A DNA stretch of 64,000 nt from Aurantiochytrium sp. KH105 (lineage: Eukaryota; Sar; Bigyra; Thraustochytrida; Thraustochytriidae), in NCBI GenBank assembly GCA_003116975.1, contig BGKB01000154.1, positions 34,346-98,345 of the forward strand. Reading direction: 5' to 3'. The position numbers were made by a program, and so were the translations under genes. This document shows, one piece after another, positions 1 through 9,604 of this stretch; position 1 is the first letter of the stretch, and each line of letters begins with the position of its first letter. The notes below the pieces were generated by a model that did not search any database, was not told the origin of the DNA, and worked only from the letters and a program-made list of their open reading frames with translations.

Positions 1-335
1 CACAACTTGGTCCTCCCGATGTGCTCATTATTATTGTTGCAACCAAAACAGACCTTACAGAACGGCGTATTGTGACAGAGACAGAGGCCCGCGCGTACGC
101 AGAGAGTAGAGGAGTCATGTACATAGAAACGAGTGCAAAGACTCGTTCCAACGTGAGTGAGATCTTCGAGGCACTCTCCATTCAACTTCACGGGCGTGGA
201 GGGCTTGCGCTTGCGCGCTCAGGTTGGCGCAGCGCCTCAGCATGCACAGAAGAGAGTGACAATGACGTTGGACAAATCGTTCTTGAGGATGTTGGCAAAA
301 CACGCCGCCGGCGACTTCCTTGCTTCGCCGACTGA
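1..335 (+). CDS. Rab/Ras-like small GTPase, C-terminal part (cut by window start)
   Basis: The reading frame enters from before base 1, so only the C-terminal part of a small GTPase is present. It shows a G4-type element TKTDL, where most Rabs have NKxD but Rho proteins often have TKxD. It also shows the G5 element ETSAK, followed by a SEIFEALSIQL helix that matches the last helix of a Rab fold. Such proteins are GTP switches in vesicle traffic. The frame stops at base 335 after a basic tail ending in Cys-Phe-Ala-Asp. This is not a standard double-Cys prenylation signal, so the true 3' end may lie in another exon. The GTGAGT at about bases 153-158 could serve as a splice donor, but reading through it continues the Rab helix, so I treat it as coding. 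Confidence 0.75.
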   Translation, partial: QLGPPDVLIIIVATKTDLTERRIVTETEARAYAESRGVMYIETSAKTRSNVSEIFEALSIQLHGRGGLALARSGWRSASACTEESDNDVGQIVLEDVGKTRRRRLPCFAD

Positions 336-442
336 ATCGTGCTTTCGCAATCAATGCAATGCATCTTCCTTCAAGATCATCTCTTTATCTCTCTCTTTCT
401 CGTTTTCGCTTTCGCGCGCATGTGACGCGAATGCTTGAGCTC

Positions 443-492
<50 letters not shown>

Positions 493-1840
493 TGGCCGCC
501 GTCAGATCTGTACCCGTTGCCGTCACGTCCTCAGCCTCCGTGGCAGACGGCACAGGCGTCTTCAACGAACTGAGCAAATCATCCCCGCAGACGGACTTTG
601 GCTTGACCTTCTCGGATCAGGCCAGCGAGAAGGATCACGTCTTGGTGTGCACGCCGTTGCCCTCGCATCTCTCCAACCCGATCTTCTACTGCGCACTGCA
701 GGCGCACGTTGACATCGAGAATGGGCGAAGGGAAATCATCCCGCGCGTGCACGGGCACAAGCGTGTGCAGCCCGAAGAGGACAGGGCATGATCCGCCTGG
801 AGCCCTCTCTCGGCGCGCCACGATGGCACTCCTGGAGAACGCGGCTGTGTCGAAAAGAAAGTGGCCGTGTACGTACGTACTACCACGTGGGTCAGGAGTT
901 GCGAGCTTGGCATGCGCACTGCGGCGCAAAATTGTTTTCGAAGAGGCTGAAGAGAACGGGATTGATCTGCGCGGTAAAGACTGCGGATGAAAGGTTGACA
1001 ATAACGTGCGAGCGAATTCGGACCCGACGAAGTCAAAACATTGTCACCTCGAGTACAGAAGAAACAGGCAGGTCGAAGAAAGCGACAGCGGTGACATGCG
1101 AAGCAGTGGACCATTAGTCTTCGTACGCAAAGTCGCACTCTGGAAGAACAATTTATGCCATCATTGTATGCGGGTCGGGGCCGAGCCCACGCAAGCTCGT
1201 GGGTCCTGGAGATGAAAAGTTCATCCAGCCTGCAACGTCCATCGTCGCACGTCGCGGAAAGCGCGGTCTTGATCGCAAGCAAAGGCTGCGCTCCCAAGGC
1301 CTTGTTGCGCGTGCAAGGTGGGCGCCGGAAACTTCACTTGCGGCGTGCCAAAAAGTCCTTTGGGGCGTGCAACTCTCGAGTGGCGAAGCGCCTTTAGCGC
1401 ACTTGCGCCTTCTCTTGGACGATGGATGGCGCAGCAAAGAGAACCGGGCGGACGGAAAGACAGAGATTATGGTCGATTCGTCAGCCATAGGTAGGTCGGT
1501 TCGGCGGCAGGACGAAGTCATCGCGACGAGTGTTATATATAAAAGTTGTGGCGTCGCCTCTACCATACTAGGTAGGCAAAAAGGGGGCTGTTGCAACTTC
1601 GTCGTATACCGAACGCCGACGAAAAGTAGAGCAAGGGTACGAACGCCGACCGCTCCACCTTGTTAGAACACAGCAACAACAAATTATTTTCATTATGCCT
1701 TGTCGATTCGGCCCGTGATCTGTCTAACAGACACTAGTCCTTTTGGTGGTTGGCCTCGTGAAGTGTCACGATCGACGGCAACAGTGCGGTGCAAGGCTGG
1801 GAGTACCTTGCCTCGCATTGACTATGGTAAACTCAATTGA
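336..1840. other. Intergenic; no supported gene, polyglutamine-capable frame noted
   Basis: No frame here resembles a known family. A forward frame from about 438 to 791 starts with the CAG tract and would encode polyglutamine followed by about 100 residues I do not recognise; it has no ATG of its own. A TATATAAAAG element lies at 1535-1544 with no convincing gene just downstream. The stretch may hold 3' UTR, a missed exon or a non-coding transcript. Confidence 0.5.
444..491. repeat. (CAG)16 microsatellite
   Basis: Sixteen uninterrupted CAG units. They follow a pyrimidine-rich run (about 378-412) and the trinucleotide TCG, so the first CAG could act as a splice acceptor. In one forward frame the tract reads as polyglutamine. 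Confidence 0.95.
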
Positions 1841-3856
1841 TCAGACGATACTTCTCAGTTGCGGAAGCAATGTTTCCCTCACGATCCTGAGCTCATCAGA
1901 TGCCTCGCCCGGGCTCAACAGCTTGCGTGCGCGCCCTAGGTCAATCAGCTTGACATCCCCGGAACTATTGATCACGATGTTACGTAGCGCCACGTCTCCG
2001 TGCAAATACCCGGCCGTGTGGAGCGCACTCAGCGCTCTCTCAATCTTGTTGGTGAGGGTGGCAAGGCCGCCGGAGAGTGAGATGCGCTCTGCCACTTTCG
2101 ATCCACCAGCGCTCAAGGCCACGCCTTCCTGTGTCGTAAGCACGGCCCGAAGTGCAAAGAACGCGTCCTGGCCATGTAGAACGAGTTTTGGCAGAACTCC
2201 ACCCTGGAGGTGCTCGAGCTCCCCGTAAACCTGCGCTTCGTGCAGTAGTTCGCGGTTCGCGGACTTGGCGTAGAGGGACACCGTCTTCAAAAAGCACCGG
2301 TGACCCTCAACATCAACGTTGCCCATACCAAGCCCGGCGCTGCACAGCACGTCCGTGCCATCGTGCTTCATCCAGTACCGCTCCCCCAGGTCGAGCACGA
2401 TGGCGCGCGAGCCGTCGTCGGCAACGAGATTGAGTCTCTGCCCGAAAAGAGCCTGCACGTCTTGTGTGTACATGCCCTGTATGTCGGGCGTATCATCTGG
2501 GTCGTCGTTACTCCCATCGCTGTCCTGCTGAGGCGTGTCATCGAATCGCGTGTCTTCGTCAGCACCCTGTACGTTTGGACAATTGAACCAGTTCCAGAAC
2601 GGCTTCCGCGGCTGGCCACGCACGTGCTCACTGAGGGCGTGCACATAGAAGAGCAGAGTCGCGTGGCCAAGAGCCATGCCGTTTGGGTTGCAGTGAGTGT
2701 CGTCTTGCTCTGGGTAGAAGGCATCCGTGACGTAGACGGTGCGTGGACGGTTGCCCAGGCGCACAAAGAAGGTCCTGTAGCTGTTCGTCAGCATTCCGAA
2801 CTTGCACCCAGACATGACCATGTACATGACAAGCTGTCCCAAAGGGTCTGCGACCGTCAGACGCCAGCTGATCACATTACGACGGGGCTCGGTGCGATCG
2901 CCGTTTTCATCGAGTCGAATAAGAGTCCTATGGGAGCCCGAGGGCAAGCACCGGTTGTACTCATTCATGATCGAGATCCAGGGCATAGTCCCCGTCCGCT
3001 TGCACTCAACGCATGCTACAAGAGAGCCGTCGTCTACGGAACAGGTGTCACCGTCCACGAAACGGTCCCCAAGGCCAAAGCCGAGGCGCACTTCTCGCTT
3101 CATCTGATAACCGCACCCAAGAGTCACGGAACCACGCGAAAGATGTTCGATGACGGGGTGGAGGCCGTGGGCGAGTACCTTGTGGTGGTACATCAATGCC
3201 CAGGACTGCACCGGCGTCTCGCGCTCCGTAGCGTACTCCGCGGCGGAGCCCGTGGCAAGAAGCTGGGACATAAGATTTGGGTTCCCAACCTTCTCAGAGA
3301 GCAGCGTGGACTTGAAGATATCGAACGCCTCGTGCGTGTCATCGCCAAAGTAGGTCCAGGGTTCGATGAATCTGGGCTGGAAGATCCAGGGGACGCTGCC
3401 CGCGGATCTAGTCGCTCGAGACGATCTTACCGCTAAGGACCTGGGGTGAGGCGGCACGGCTTCGGCTTCGGCTCCATCGGAAGCCAGAGCGGCATTCACG
3501 CTCCTTCGAAGTTCGCTCGTTCGTTCCCGCGCGGCGGCAGGGGGAGCGACGTACGCCACGTCGCTGTCGAACCACTTGTAAATCGTGCGATTGTCGCCCT
3601 GCTGTATGGCACCGAGACGTCTTTCCTCTTTGCGGCCGAGGTCCACACCGAGCGTGTCCGCACGCTTGCAGATTGCGGCAACTTGAGCGGCGCTGAGTCG
3701 CTCGATCCATGGGAGAGTGACCTTGGCTGCCAGCTTCGCTTCGTCCCACTCCTCCACGCCTGCGAGCTCCTCGTCCGGTACAGGCACCAGGAAAGGCGCA
3801 CCGACGCCATCCTGGGGTCGGACGCCAGTGTTACGAGCGCGCGCGTCCTCCGCCAT
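1841..3856 (-). CDS. PD-(D/E)XK nuclease-like + protein-kinase-like fusion (Crinkler-type effector family candidate)
   Basis: The protein has 671 residues from the first ATG. The middle part (about residues 230-390) looks like a restriction-endonuclease-fold domain. An Asp-rich segment VDGDTCSVDDG leads into VACVECKR near residues 281-287, giving the D...ExK pattern, and a later helix reads QLVMYMVMSGCKFGMLTN. The C-terminal 170 residues resemble a protein kinase: a Lys strand CFLKT, a helix Glu in LLHEAQVYGEL, a catalytic loop HGDVALRN near residue 619, and LIDLGRAR in place of DFG. A nuclease-like domain followed by a kinase occurs in the CR-type (Crinkler-related) eukaryotic effectors described in oomycetes, fungi and other protists. 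An acidic low-complexity linker (DDTPQQDSDGSNDDPDD) separates the two parts. I see no signal peptide. Function, and whether either domain is active, are not shown by the sequence. Confidence 0.7.
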   Translation of the reverse strand: MAEDARARNTGVRPQDGVGAPFLVPVPDEELAGVEEWDEAKLAAKVTLPWIERLSAAQVAAICKRADTLGVDLGRKEERRLGAIQQGDNRTIYKWFDSDVAYVAPPAAARERTSELRRSVNAALASDGAEAEAVPPHPRSLAVRSSRATRSAGSVPWIFQPRFIEPWTYFGDDTHEAFDIFKSTLLSEKVGNPNLMSQLLATGSAAEYATERETPVQSWALMYHHKVLAHGLHPVIEHLSRGSVTLGCGYQMKREVRLGFGLGDRFVDGDTCSVDDGSLVACVECKRTGTMPWISIMNEYNRCLPSGSHRTLIRLDENGDRTEPRRNVISWRLTVADPLGQLVMYMVMSGCKFGMLTNSYRTFFVRLGNRPRTVYVTDAFYPEQDDTHCNPNGMALGHATLLFYVHALSEHVRGQPRKPFWNWFNCPNVQGADEDTRFDDTPQQDSDGSNDDPDDTPDIQGMYTQDVQALFGQRLNLVADDGSRAIVLDLGERYWMKHDGTDVLCSAGLGMGNVDVEGHRCFLKTVSLYAKSANRELLHEAQVYGELEHLQGGVLPKLVLHGQDAFFALRAVLTTQEGVALSAGGSKVAERISLSGGLATLTNKIERALSALHTAGYLHGDVALRNIVINSSGDVKLIDLGRARKLLSPGEASDELRIVRETLLPQLRSIV

Positions 3857-4308
3857 AGCTCGATGTCTTCTTGCTGACCAGACTTTCTTTCTTCTCTGTC
3901 TGTCAACAACTTGTATTTGCGCCTGCCGACGACCCTGGTGCAAATCGTCATCAGAGTGTCTTCGATGCCTTGCAGTACGGCTGCGCTCGTCGAGTAGTAT
4001 GCGATGATGATATCACTCTGGTAAGGAGATTGTGATTGTTGTCTGCCGTCCCCATAAGAAGCGTTTGCTGCGACCGGCGACTGCGGGTACGTTTTGCATC
4101 AAGAATCAGAAATCAAGATTCAAGAGGGTACAGGTCTGGTTAGGGTCGTTTCTTTTGTCAGTCAGTTTGGGAGCAAAAGGAACTGATCGCGAAGTGTGTT
4201 ATATAAAACTCACGGTGTCTCCTGAGTAAAAGACGACGCTGCAAACAGAGTATACAGGGGCAGGTTTGCTCTTTTTCTAACAATCAAGTTTGAGGTCAAG
4301 ACAAAACC
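3857..4308. other. Intergenic upstream of the nuclease-kinase gene
   Basis: No gene is recognisable. The AT-rich element TTATATAAAA near 4199-4208 reads as a TATA box on either strand and could belong to the minus-strand gene that starts at 3856. Confidence 0.5.
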
Positions 4309-5097
4309 TCACGGCGGCGGTGAAGCGTCCTCGGTCTTTTTCAAGACGTACTCGTAGGTGGTTCCAAAGTGATGGTACTTTTCACTGACAATCTCAAGAC
4401 CAGGAGTCTCCTTCACCAGATTGCCAATGTCCCGATTCCATTCGCAACCCCAATCCTTGACGTGGGCCGGAGCGCGTGCATCGAGATATTTGTTAAGTAG
4501 AGAATAGCCCCAAAAGGAGCGCCCGTGCTCCAAGAGACGAATGTCGCCGTCAGGCTTGCAAACGCGACGCATCTCGAGGAGCGCGGCACGAGGATCAGGC
4601 ATGGAGCACAGACCGAAGGTGTCGACGACGTGGTCAAAGGTGTCGTCCGGAAATGGAATGTCTTCCGCGCCACCAACACCAACGCGAAGACTGAGACCTT
4701 CTATATCCTGCGCCTTTTCCTTGGCGCGCTCAAGCATCTTTGGGCTCGTATCCGTGAGCGTAACACGAGCACCGTGCGGATAATACTCGAGATTTCTTCC
4801 GGTGCCTGCGGCGACCTCCAAGGTCTCCCCCTTCACATCACCGAGAAGGCCTTTTCGCAATCGCAAAATGCCGGCCATCCGCTCCGACGTCGAGATACGG
4901 TCGTCGTATTCTTTCGCAAGACTATCGAACCTCGTGCCGCCCATTTCTTCGCTACCTTCCTCTTCGCCCTCTGCTTGGCGCTTCTTGTCCTGCTGCCACG
5001 TCTGGTACACGGACATGCCGGCGAAGGTGCCCACGCCGTAGAGCATTGCTCCCGCGAACAGATGCCTTGGCCGAACGGCCGCCGCCAGGCGCTCCAT
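4309..5097 (-). CDS. Membrane-anchored class I SAM-dependent methyltransferase (OMS1-like)
   Basis: The protein has 262 residues, starting at the ATG at 5097; the longer upstream frame is arginine/alanine-rich and translates promoter repeats, so I rejected it. An N-terminal hydrophobic segment (about residues 13-33, LFAGAMLYGVGTFAG) precedes a charged linker and a class I methyltransferase domain. Motif I is LEVAAGTGRN (about residues 92-101), followed by an acidic strand end LTDTS and the post-I segment VGGAEDIPFPDDTFDHVV. The layout matches fungal OMS1-type proteins of the mitochondrial inner membrane, where the methyl acceptor is uncertain. The gene is divergent from STI1 across a 612 bp promoter. 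Confidence 0.85.
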   Translation of the reverse strand: MERLAAAVRPRHLFAGAMLYGVGTFAGMSVYQTWQQDKKRQAEGEEEGSEEMGGTRFDSLAKEYDDRISTSERMAGILRLRKGLLGDVKGETLEVAAGTGRNLEYYPHGARVTLTDTSPKMLERAKEKAQDIEGLSLRVGVGGAEDIPFPDDTFDHVVDTFGLCSMPDPRAALLEMRRVCKPDGDIRLLEHGRSFWGYSLLNKYLDARAPAHVKDWGCEWNRDIGNLVKETPGLEIVSEKYHHFGTTYEYVLKKTEDASPPP

Positions 5098-5709
5098 GCT
5101 CTCGGTCTCGACTCCCTCCACCAGACGTCCGCCCCTTCCTCCCCGCCCCGTCCCCGTCCTCGTCCTCGTCCTCGACGCCGTCCTTGTGGTCCTCGCGCGG
5201 CAGCCCGACCGATAGTCGTCTGCGACCCGCGTGCTCGGCCACCGCCACGAGCCTCGCCGCCGCGACGATCCCGCCGCCGCCGAGGGCCGCCGCCGCCGGG
5301 GCGCGCCGCTGCGCTCCGCTGCGCTCCGCTGCGCTCCGCTGCGCGCGGGGCGGGCTCCGTTCGCGCTCCGTTCGCGCGCCGTTCGCGATCGGCCGCAGCC
5401 CCGGCGGCGCTCGCGCGGCGATCTAGAAGGCGCGGCGGAGAAGCGCAACAAGCAGGGCGGCAGCGCGAGCAGAGCAGAGCAGAGCAGAGCGGAGCGGAGC
5501 AAAGCAAAGCCGCTTCGACGCGACTCGGCTCGACGCGCTCCGCCGCGCGCTCGCCCGCCAGTCAGTCAGCCAGCCAGTCAGCGCGGAGACGTGCTCGTTC
5601 GCTCGCTCTATCGCGCGCCGTGCCGTGCGTCTGAGATTGAGATTGGGATCGGGATCGGGATCGAGGTTGGCGGTTGGCGCGAGGCAGCAGCAGCGCAGCG
5701 CGGAGCAGG
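5098..5709. promoter_or_regulatory. Divergent promoter region, methyltransferase/STI1, with short tandem repeats
   Basis: GC-rich spacer between two head-to-head genes. It contains three copies of GCGCTCCGCT (5311-5340) and a run of GAGCA/GAGCG pentamers (about 5468-5510), then GATTGGGATCGGGATCGGGA just before the STI1 start. Overlapping frames here are repeat translation. Confidence 0.5.
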
Positions 5710-7425
5710 ATGGAGCGCGACAAGGCCGCCGACGCGGAGGACTGCAAGGCGCGCGGAAACGAGGCGCTCAAGGCCAAGGACTTTGACAAGGCCATCGAGT
5801 GGTACACGGAGGCGATCAAGCTGGCCAAAAACCATGTGTACTTTTCCAACAGATCCGCGGCGTACCTTTCCAAGGGCTTCGCGGAGACGGCTCTCAAGGA
5901 CGCCGAAGAGTGCATTGCGCTCAAGCCGGACTGGGGCAAGGGATACGTGCGCAAGGGTGCAGCCCTACACAACCTGAAAAAGTACGACGAGTCCGCGGCC
6001 GCTTACGAGAAGGGCCTCGAGTTCGAGCCCGAGCTGGCGGCCCTCAAGAACGGCCTCGAGGCCGTCAAGCAGGCCAAGGAACAGTCAACGCAGTCCTCTG
6101 GTCTCTTCCCGCCCGACTTTATGGATAAGATCAAGGCGTCCCCCAAGCTCAGCAAGTACCTCGAGGATCCGACATTCACGCAGCTGCTGACGATGATCCA
6201 GACCAACCCACAAATGCTCCAGATCGCCGCGCAGGACCCGCGCATCCAGGAGGTCTTTAGCGAGATCCTGGGCATCCGCTTCCAGACGCCCCAGGACGAC
6301 GCTGAGGCCCGCGCCAAGGCCGAAGAAGAGGCCAAGGAACGTGAGCGCAAGCGCAAGGAGCAGGAGGCAGAGGAAGCCAAGCGCAAGGCCGAAGAGGAGG
6401 AGCGACTCCGCCGCGAGCAGGAGACCCCGGAAGAGCGCGAAAAGCGCGAGAACAAGGAAAAGGCCGAGGCGATCAAGCTCGAGGGCAACGAGTTTTACAA
6501 GCGCAAGGAGTTTGATCAGGCGTTGGCCAAGTACAACGAGGCCAAGGAACTCGACCCGGAGAACATGCTTTTCCTTCTTAACATTGCTTCCGTCAAGCTC
6601 GAGCAGGGCGAACTCGAGGCCTGTATCGAGGCCTGCGATGAAGCCATCAAGGTCGGTCGCTCCGTGTACGCACCGTACGAGCAGGTCGCCAAGGCATACG
6701 AGCGCAAGGGTAACGCTTACGCCAAGCACAAGCAGTGGACCAAGGCTATCGAGGAATATAAAAAGGGTCAGCTCGAGTCGAGCAGCCCGGCTGTGGCCAA
6801 CAAGCTCAAGCTTGCCGAGCGCAAGCTCAAGGACGAGGCCGCTAAATCATACCTTGATCCGGAAAAGGCTGCTGCCGCCAAGGAGGAAGGTAATGTGCTC
6901 TTCAAGGAGGGCAAGTACCCAGCCGCCATCGAAAAGTACTCGGAGGCGATCAAGCGCGACCCAGAGTGCGCCGTCTACTACGGCAACCGCGCCACGGCCT
7001 ACATGAAGCTTGGCGATTTCGGCTGTGCTATGGACGACTGTAAAAAGGCGCTTTCCATTGACCCCAAGTACGTCAAGTGCATTGCCAAAAAGGGCAACAT
7101 TGAGGTCTTCCTCAAGGAGTACCACAAGGCGCTCCGGTCTTTCAAGCAAGGTCTCGAGATCGATGCCAACAACACAGAATGCATCCAGGGTCTCCAGCGC
7201 ACGCAGATGGCCATTCGCACTGCTTCTCCTGCCGATGACCAGCTCCGCGCAAGCCGCGCCATGGAGGATCCAGAGATTCAGGGCATCCTCAACGATCCCG
7301 TCATGCGCCGCGTGCTCGATGACATGCGAGACAATCCGAGCTCGACCGCGGAGCACATGGCCAACCCGGGTATTCGGGAAAAGATCGAGACCCTCATCGC
7401 CGCTGGTATCCTCAAGACCGGCTAA
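5710..7425 (+). CDS. STI1: HSP70/HSP90-organising co-chaperone STI1/HOP
   Basis: The protein has 571 residues and the full STI1/STIP1 architecture. TPR1 (about 1-105) begins CKARGNEALKAKDFDKAIEWY. DP1 (about 137-190) includes KLSKYLEDPTFTQLL. A long charged Lys/Glu/Arg helix follows. TPR2A starts near residue 254 (EGNEFYKRKEFDQAL), TPR2B near 387 (EEGNVLFKEGKYPAAIEKY), and the final DP2 near 513 (DPEIQGILNDPVMRRVLDDM). In other eukaryotes the TPR clamps hold the EEVD tails of cytosolic HSP70 and HSP90, and the protein hands clients between them. The ATG at 5710 was chosen because residues before it are repeat-derived. No intron is apparent, and the length is normal for the family. A pyrimidine-rich run at 7440-7480 follows the stop. 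Confidence 0.97.
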   Translation: MERDKAADAEDCKARGNEALKAKDFDKAIEWYTEAIKLAKNHVYFSNRSAAYLSKGFAETALKDAEECIALKPDWGKGYVRKGAALHNLKKYDESAAAYEKGLEFEPELAALKNGLEAVKQAKEQSTQSSGLFPPDFMDKIKASPKLSKYLEDPTFTQLLTMIQTNPQMLQIAAQDPRIQEVFSEILGIRFQTPQDDAEARAKAEEEAKERERKRKEQEAEEAKRKAEEEERLRREQETPEEREKRENKEKAEAIKLEGNEFYKRKEFDQALAKYNEAKELDPENMLFLLNIASVKLEQGELEACIEACDEAIKVGRSVYAPYEQVAKAYERKGNAYAKHKQWTKAIEEYKKGQLESSSPAVANKLKLAERKLKDEAAKSYLDPEKAAAAKEEGNVLFKEGKYPAAIEKYSEAIKRDPECAVYYGNRATAYMKLGDFGCAMDDCKKALSIDPKYVKCIAKKGNIEVFLKEYHKALRSFKQGLEIDANNTECIQGLQRTQMAIRTASPADDQLRASRAMEDPEIQGILNDPVMRRVLDDMRDNPSSTAEHMANPGIREKIETLIAAGILKTG

Positions 7426-7632
7426 TGAATTTTCTATTCTATCTTCTTTTTTTTTGGTCTTTTTTTTTTTTTTTTCTCACACTTTTTGTTCACATTTTTG
7501 GCCGTTTGACAGAGAGACGCCGCCGCCGCCACTCAGCAGGCTGTATAACCTTCTTCAGTCTTTGTCTGCAGCCATGGCAGCTGCTAGGTAATGCTTGGAA
7601 TCCTCAGCTGACCAAGAACCCGAGCGCGCGCG

Positions 7633-9042
7633 ATGGAAGAGCAACACCAGCGACGACAGGCGTCGCCTGTTGGCCCCGCGCACCGTCTCCGGTATCGCAT
7701 AGCGAACGGAAACGGCGCGGAACTCATCAGACGCCAGTTCCGGGTTCGCAAAGGATGGTCACCCCTGACGTCAGCAGTCGGAGAGCAAAGCGTGCAAGAG
7801 CGACAGCGCGACATTCTTGCTAGGGCAGACCTCATTTGGTGCCAGTACAGGTCCTCTCTTGGCGCGCTTGACCAGGACAGAGAAGGTGAAGACCTCAGAA
7901 AATGCAGACGCCAATGTAAAACACGGAAAAACATCAGGAAGACACGAAAGACGCGCGAAAAGCCTGTCATAAATCACTTTGACGCAAACAGGGTGCTCAC
8001 GAGCAAAGCAGGTCTTTTGCATACGCTGCAAAGACGCTCACTGACGCAAGCCTTTGCGCCGCAGTCCTTTGAGATCTTCGCAAATCTCGACGCTGTCACG
8101 GCCTGGCGAGACCAGGCCCAAAACGAAGCCAACGATAAACTCTACATTGTCAAACCCGGAAGCGGAACAAATCGCGGAGTTGGCATTTTCATGGCGCGTT
8201 CAAGGGCTGGTGTGGCTCGCGCCCTGACTGAGCAAATTGATTGTGGCACGAATCGAAAGTCATGGGTTGTGCAAGACTACATTGAGCGACCTTTGCTCGT
8301 ACACGGTCGAAAATTTGACATTCGCTGTTTTGCCCTTCTTGTGTTCAGCGAGAACAGCTCGGTAATGCCATTGGGCACGCAGGATTCGACCGCGAGTCCT
8401 GCGGAAGGCTGTGAACAAGGCTTTCGCTTATATCTTCATGATCAAGCGTATGTGCGTACGTCGAGCAGGCCGTACTCGACAAAGAATCTTGAGGACCGCT
8501 TTGTTCATCTAACCAACGACGCCGTGCAAAGTAAAGCTCGCGAGTATGGTCGCGCAGAAGCTGCAAATAAACTAAGCTTTGACCAGCTAGCCGAAGCTTT
8601 GGAGGCCTCCGAGGGTCCTGGTGCTGGTGCGCAGGTGCGCGAAAGCTTTTGGCCCCAAATACGTACGATTTGCCACGAGACCTTTCGCAACGCAGTCCCA
8701 GCGATTCAGCCCTCCCGCCGGGGTCGACGTTTCGAGCTCTTCGGGCTTGATTTCATGATCACAGATGAGGGGCATCCTCAGGAGGCCGGTGCTGAAGACA
8801 AGGTGCGGCGTGTCCAGCTCATCGAGGTGAATGAGAATCCGTGCCTGGAGCGTGTCTGTCCGTTGCTTGCTGCGATCATTCCCAAAGTCATTGACGACAC
8901 CTTTGCAATTGTTTTGGATAGTGGTGTCTTTTTCCCTGCCTCGCAGGATGCCAATACTCATCGAAAGTCAGGCTTTGAGGAACTGCCGCTTGGAATCCCG
9001 ATCGCAAGCGACGCAGAAGATTCAAAAGAGAGGTCAGATTAG
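7633..9042 (+). CDS. Tubulin-tyrosine ligase family protein (TTL-like)
   Basis: The protein has 469 residues with an ATP-grasp TTL domain. The N-terminal half carries INHFDANRVLTSKAGLLHTL, typical of tubulin-tyrosine ligase proper. The ATP-binding strand is YIVKPGSGTNRGVGI, followed by VVQDYIERPLLVHGRKFDIR, HLTNDAVQ, FELFGLDFMIT and the metal-binding LIEVNENPCLE. TTL adds tyrosine to the C-terminus of alpha-tubulin; related TTLL enzymes add glutamate or glycine. The short length and lack of a basic microtubule-binding tail favour a TTL-like enzyme, but I cannot assign the amino acid used. The first about 100 residues are Arg/Lys-rich and not recognised. The gene follows STI1 on the same strand after about 200 bp. 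Confidence 0.9.
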   Translation: MEEQHQRRQASPVGPAHRLRYRIANGNGAELIRRQFRVRKGWSPLTSAVGEQSVQERQRDILARADLIWCQYRSSLGALDQDREGEDLRKCRRQCKTRKNIRKTRKTREKPVINHFDANRVLTSKAGLLHTLQRRSLTQAFAPQSFEIFANLDAVTAWRDQAQNEANDKLYIVKPGSGTNRGVGIFMARSRAGVARALTEQIDCGTNRKSWVVQDYIERPLLVHGRKFDIRCFALLVFSENSSVMPLGTQDSTASPAEGCEQGFRLYLHDQAYVRTSSRPYSTKNLEDRFVHLTNDAVQSKAREYGRAEAANKLSFDQLAEALEASEGPGAGAQVRESFWPQIRTICHETFRNAVPAIQPSRRGRRFELFGLDFMITDEGHPQEAGAEDKVRRVQLIEVNENPCLERVCPLLAAIIPKVIDDTFAIVLDSGVFFPASQDANTHRKSGFEELPLGIPIASDAEDSKERSD

Positions 9043-9604
9043 AATGTGATCGCGATAAAGTCATAAATGTAAATGTGCACTTGCAAGAAAAAAGAAAAAG
9101 GTCCCGAGTTGCTGCACTGTTGAATTGCAAAAAAAGAAAAAGGGGGGGGGGGGCTTGTGATTTGATTTGTTTTTTCGGGTTGCTCTGAACCAAAGAAAAG
9201 CAAAACATCAAACTTAGACCTAGGTACTCATCTTTTTCCTCCTCCTCCTCCTCCTCCTCCTCGTCACCAGAGTCCCCCAACTTCAAAGAAGTTGTCGCTG
9301 ATGCATAGCATTCTGTGCAAATTGGGCAATTCACGTGCGATTGCGACTGTTGCAGCGAACATCTCTGCGACGACGTCCGATGTAGCGTTAAACTTGTGAT
9401 CCTTGACTTCTTTGTCGGTCGTAAGCCTTGCCCCACGGTCCGGTTCGCGGAGATAGTCCAGGTGAGCAGTCTCTTGTTGTTGTTGGTAGTTTAAATCTCG
9501 CACTTTCACTTGTTTCGTGTCGCGAGCGCATCGCTTTGCTGTCCACGAGCAAGCGTGCGTCAAGAAAAGAAGGAGTAAAAATCCATTCACGAACGTCAAG
9601 TAGA
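9043..9604. other. Intergenic between convergent genes
   Basis: 3' region of two convergent genes. It holds an uninterrupted G-run near 9143-9153, A-rich tracts and a CTC/CTCC pyrimidine run (9237-9263). No gene is seen. Confidence 0.6.

Noticed and set aside
153..158. GTGAGT as a splice donor in the Rab-like gene
   Set aside because: Reading through gives SEIFEALSIQL, the expected last GTPase helix.
2300..3436. 378-codon forward frame
   Set aside because: Antisense to the nuclease-kinase gene, without recognisable motifs.
5098..5502. N-terminal extension of the OMS1-like methyltransferase (135 residues)
   Set aside because: Translates GCTCC/GAGCA repeats of the divergent promoter; the ATG at 5097 starts directly before the expected membrane anchor.
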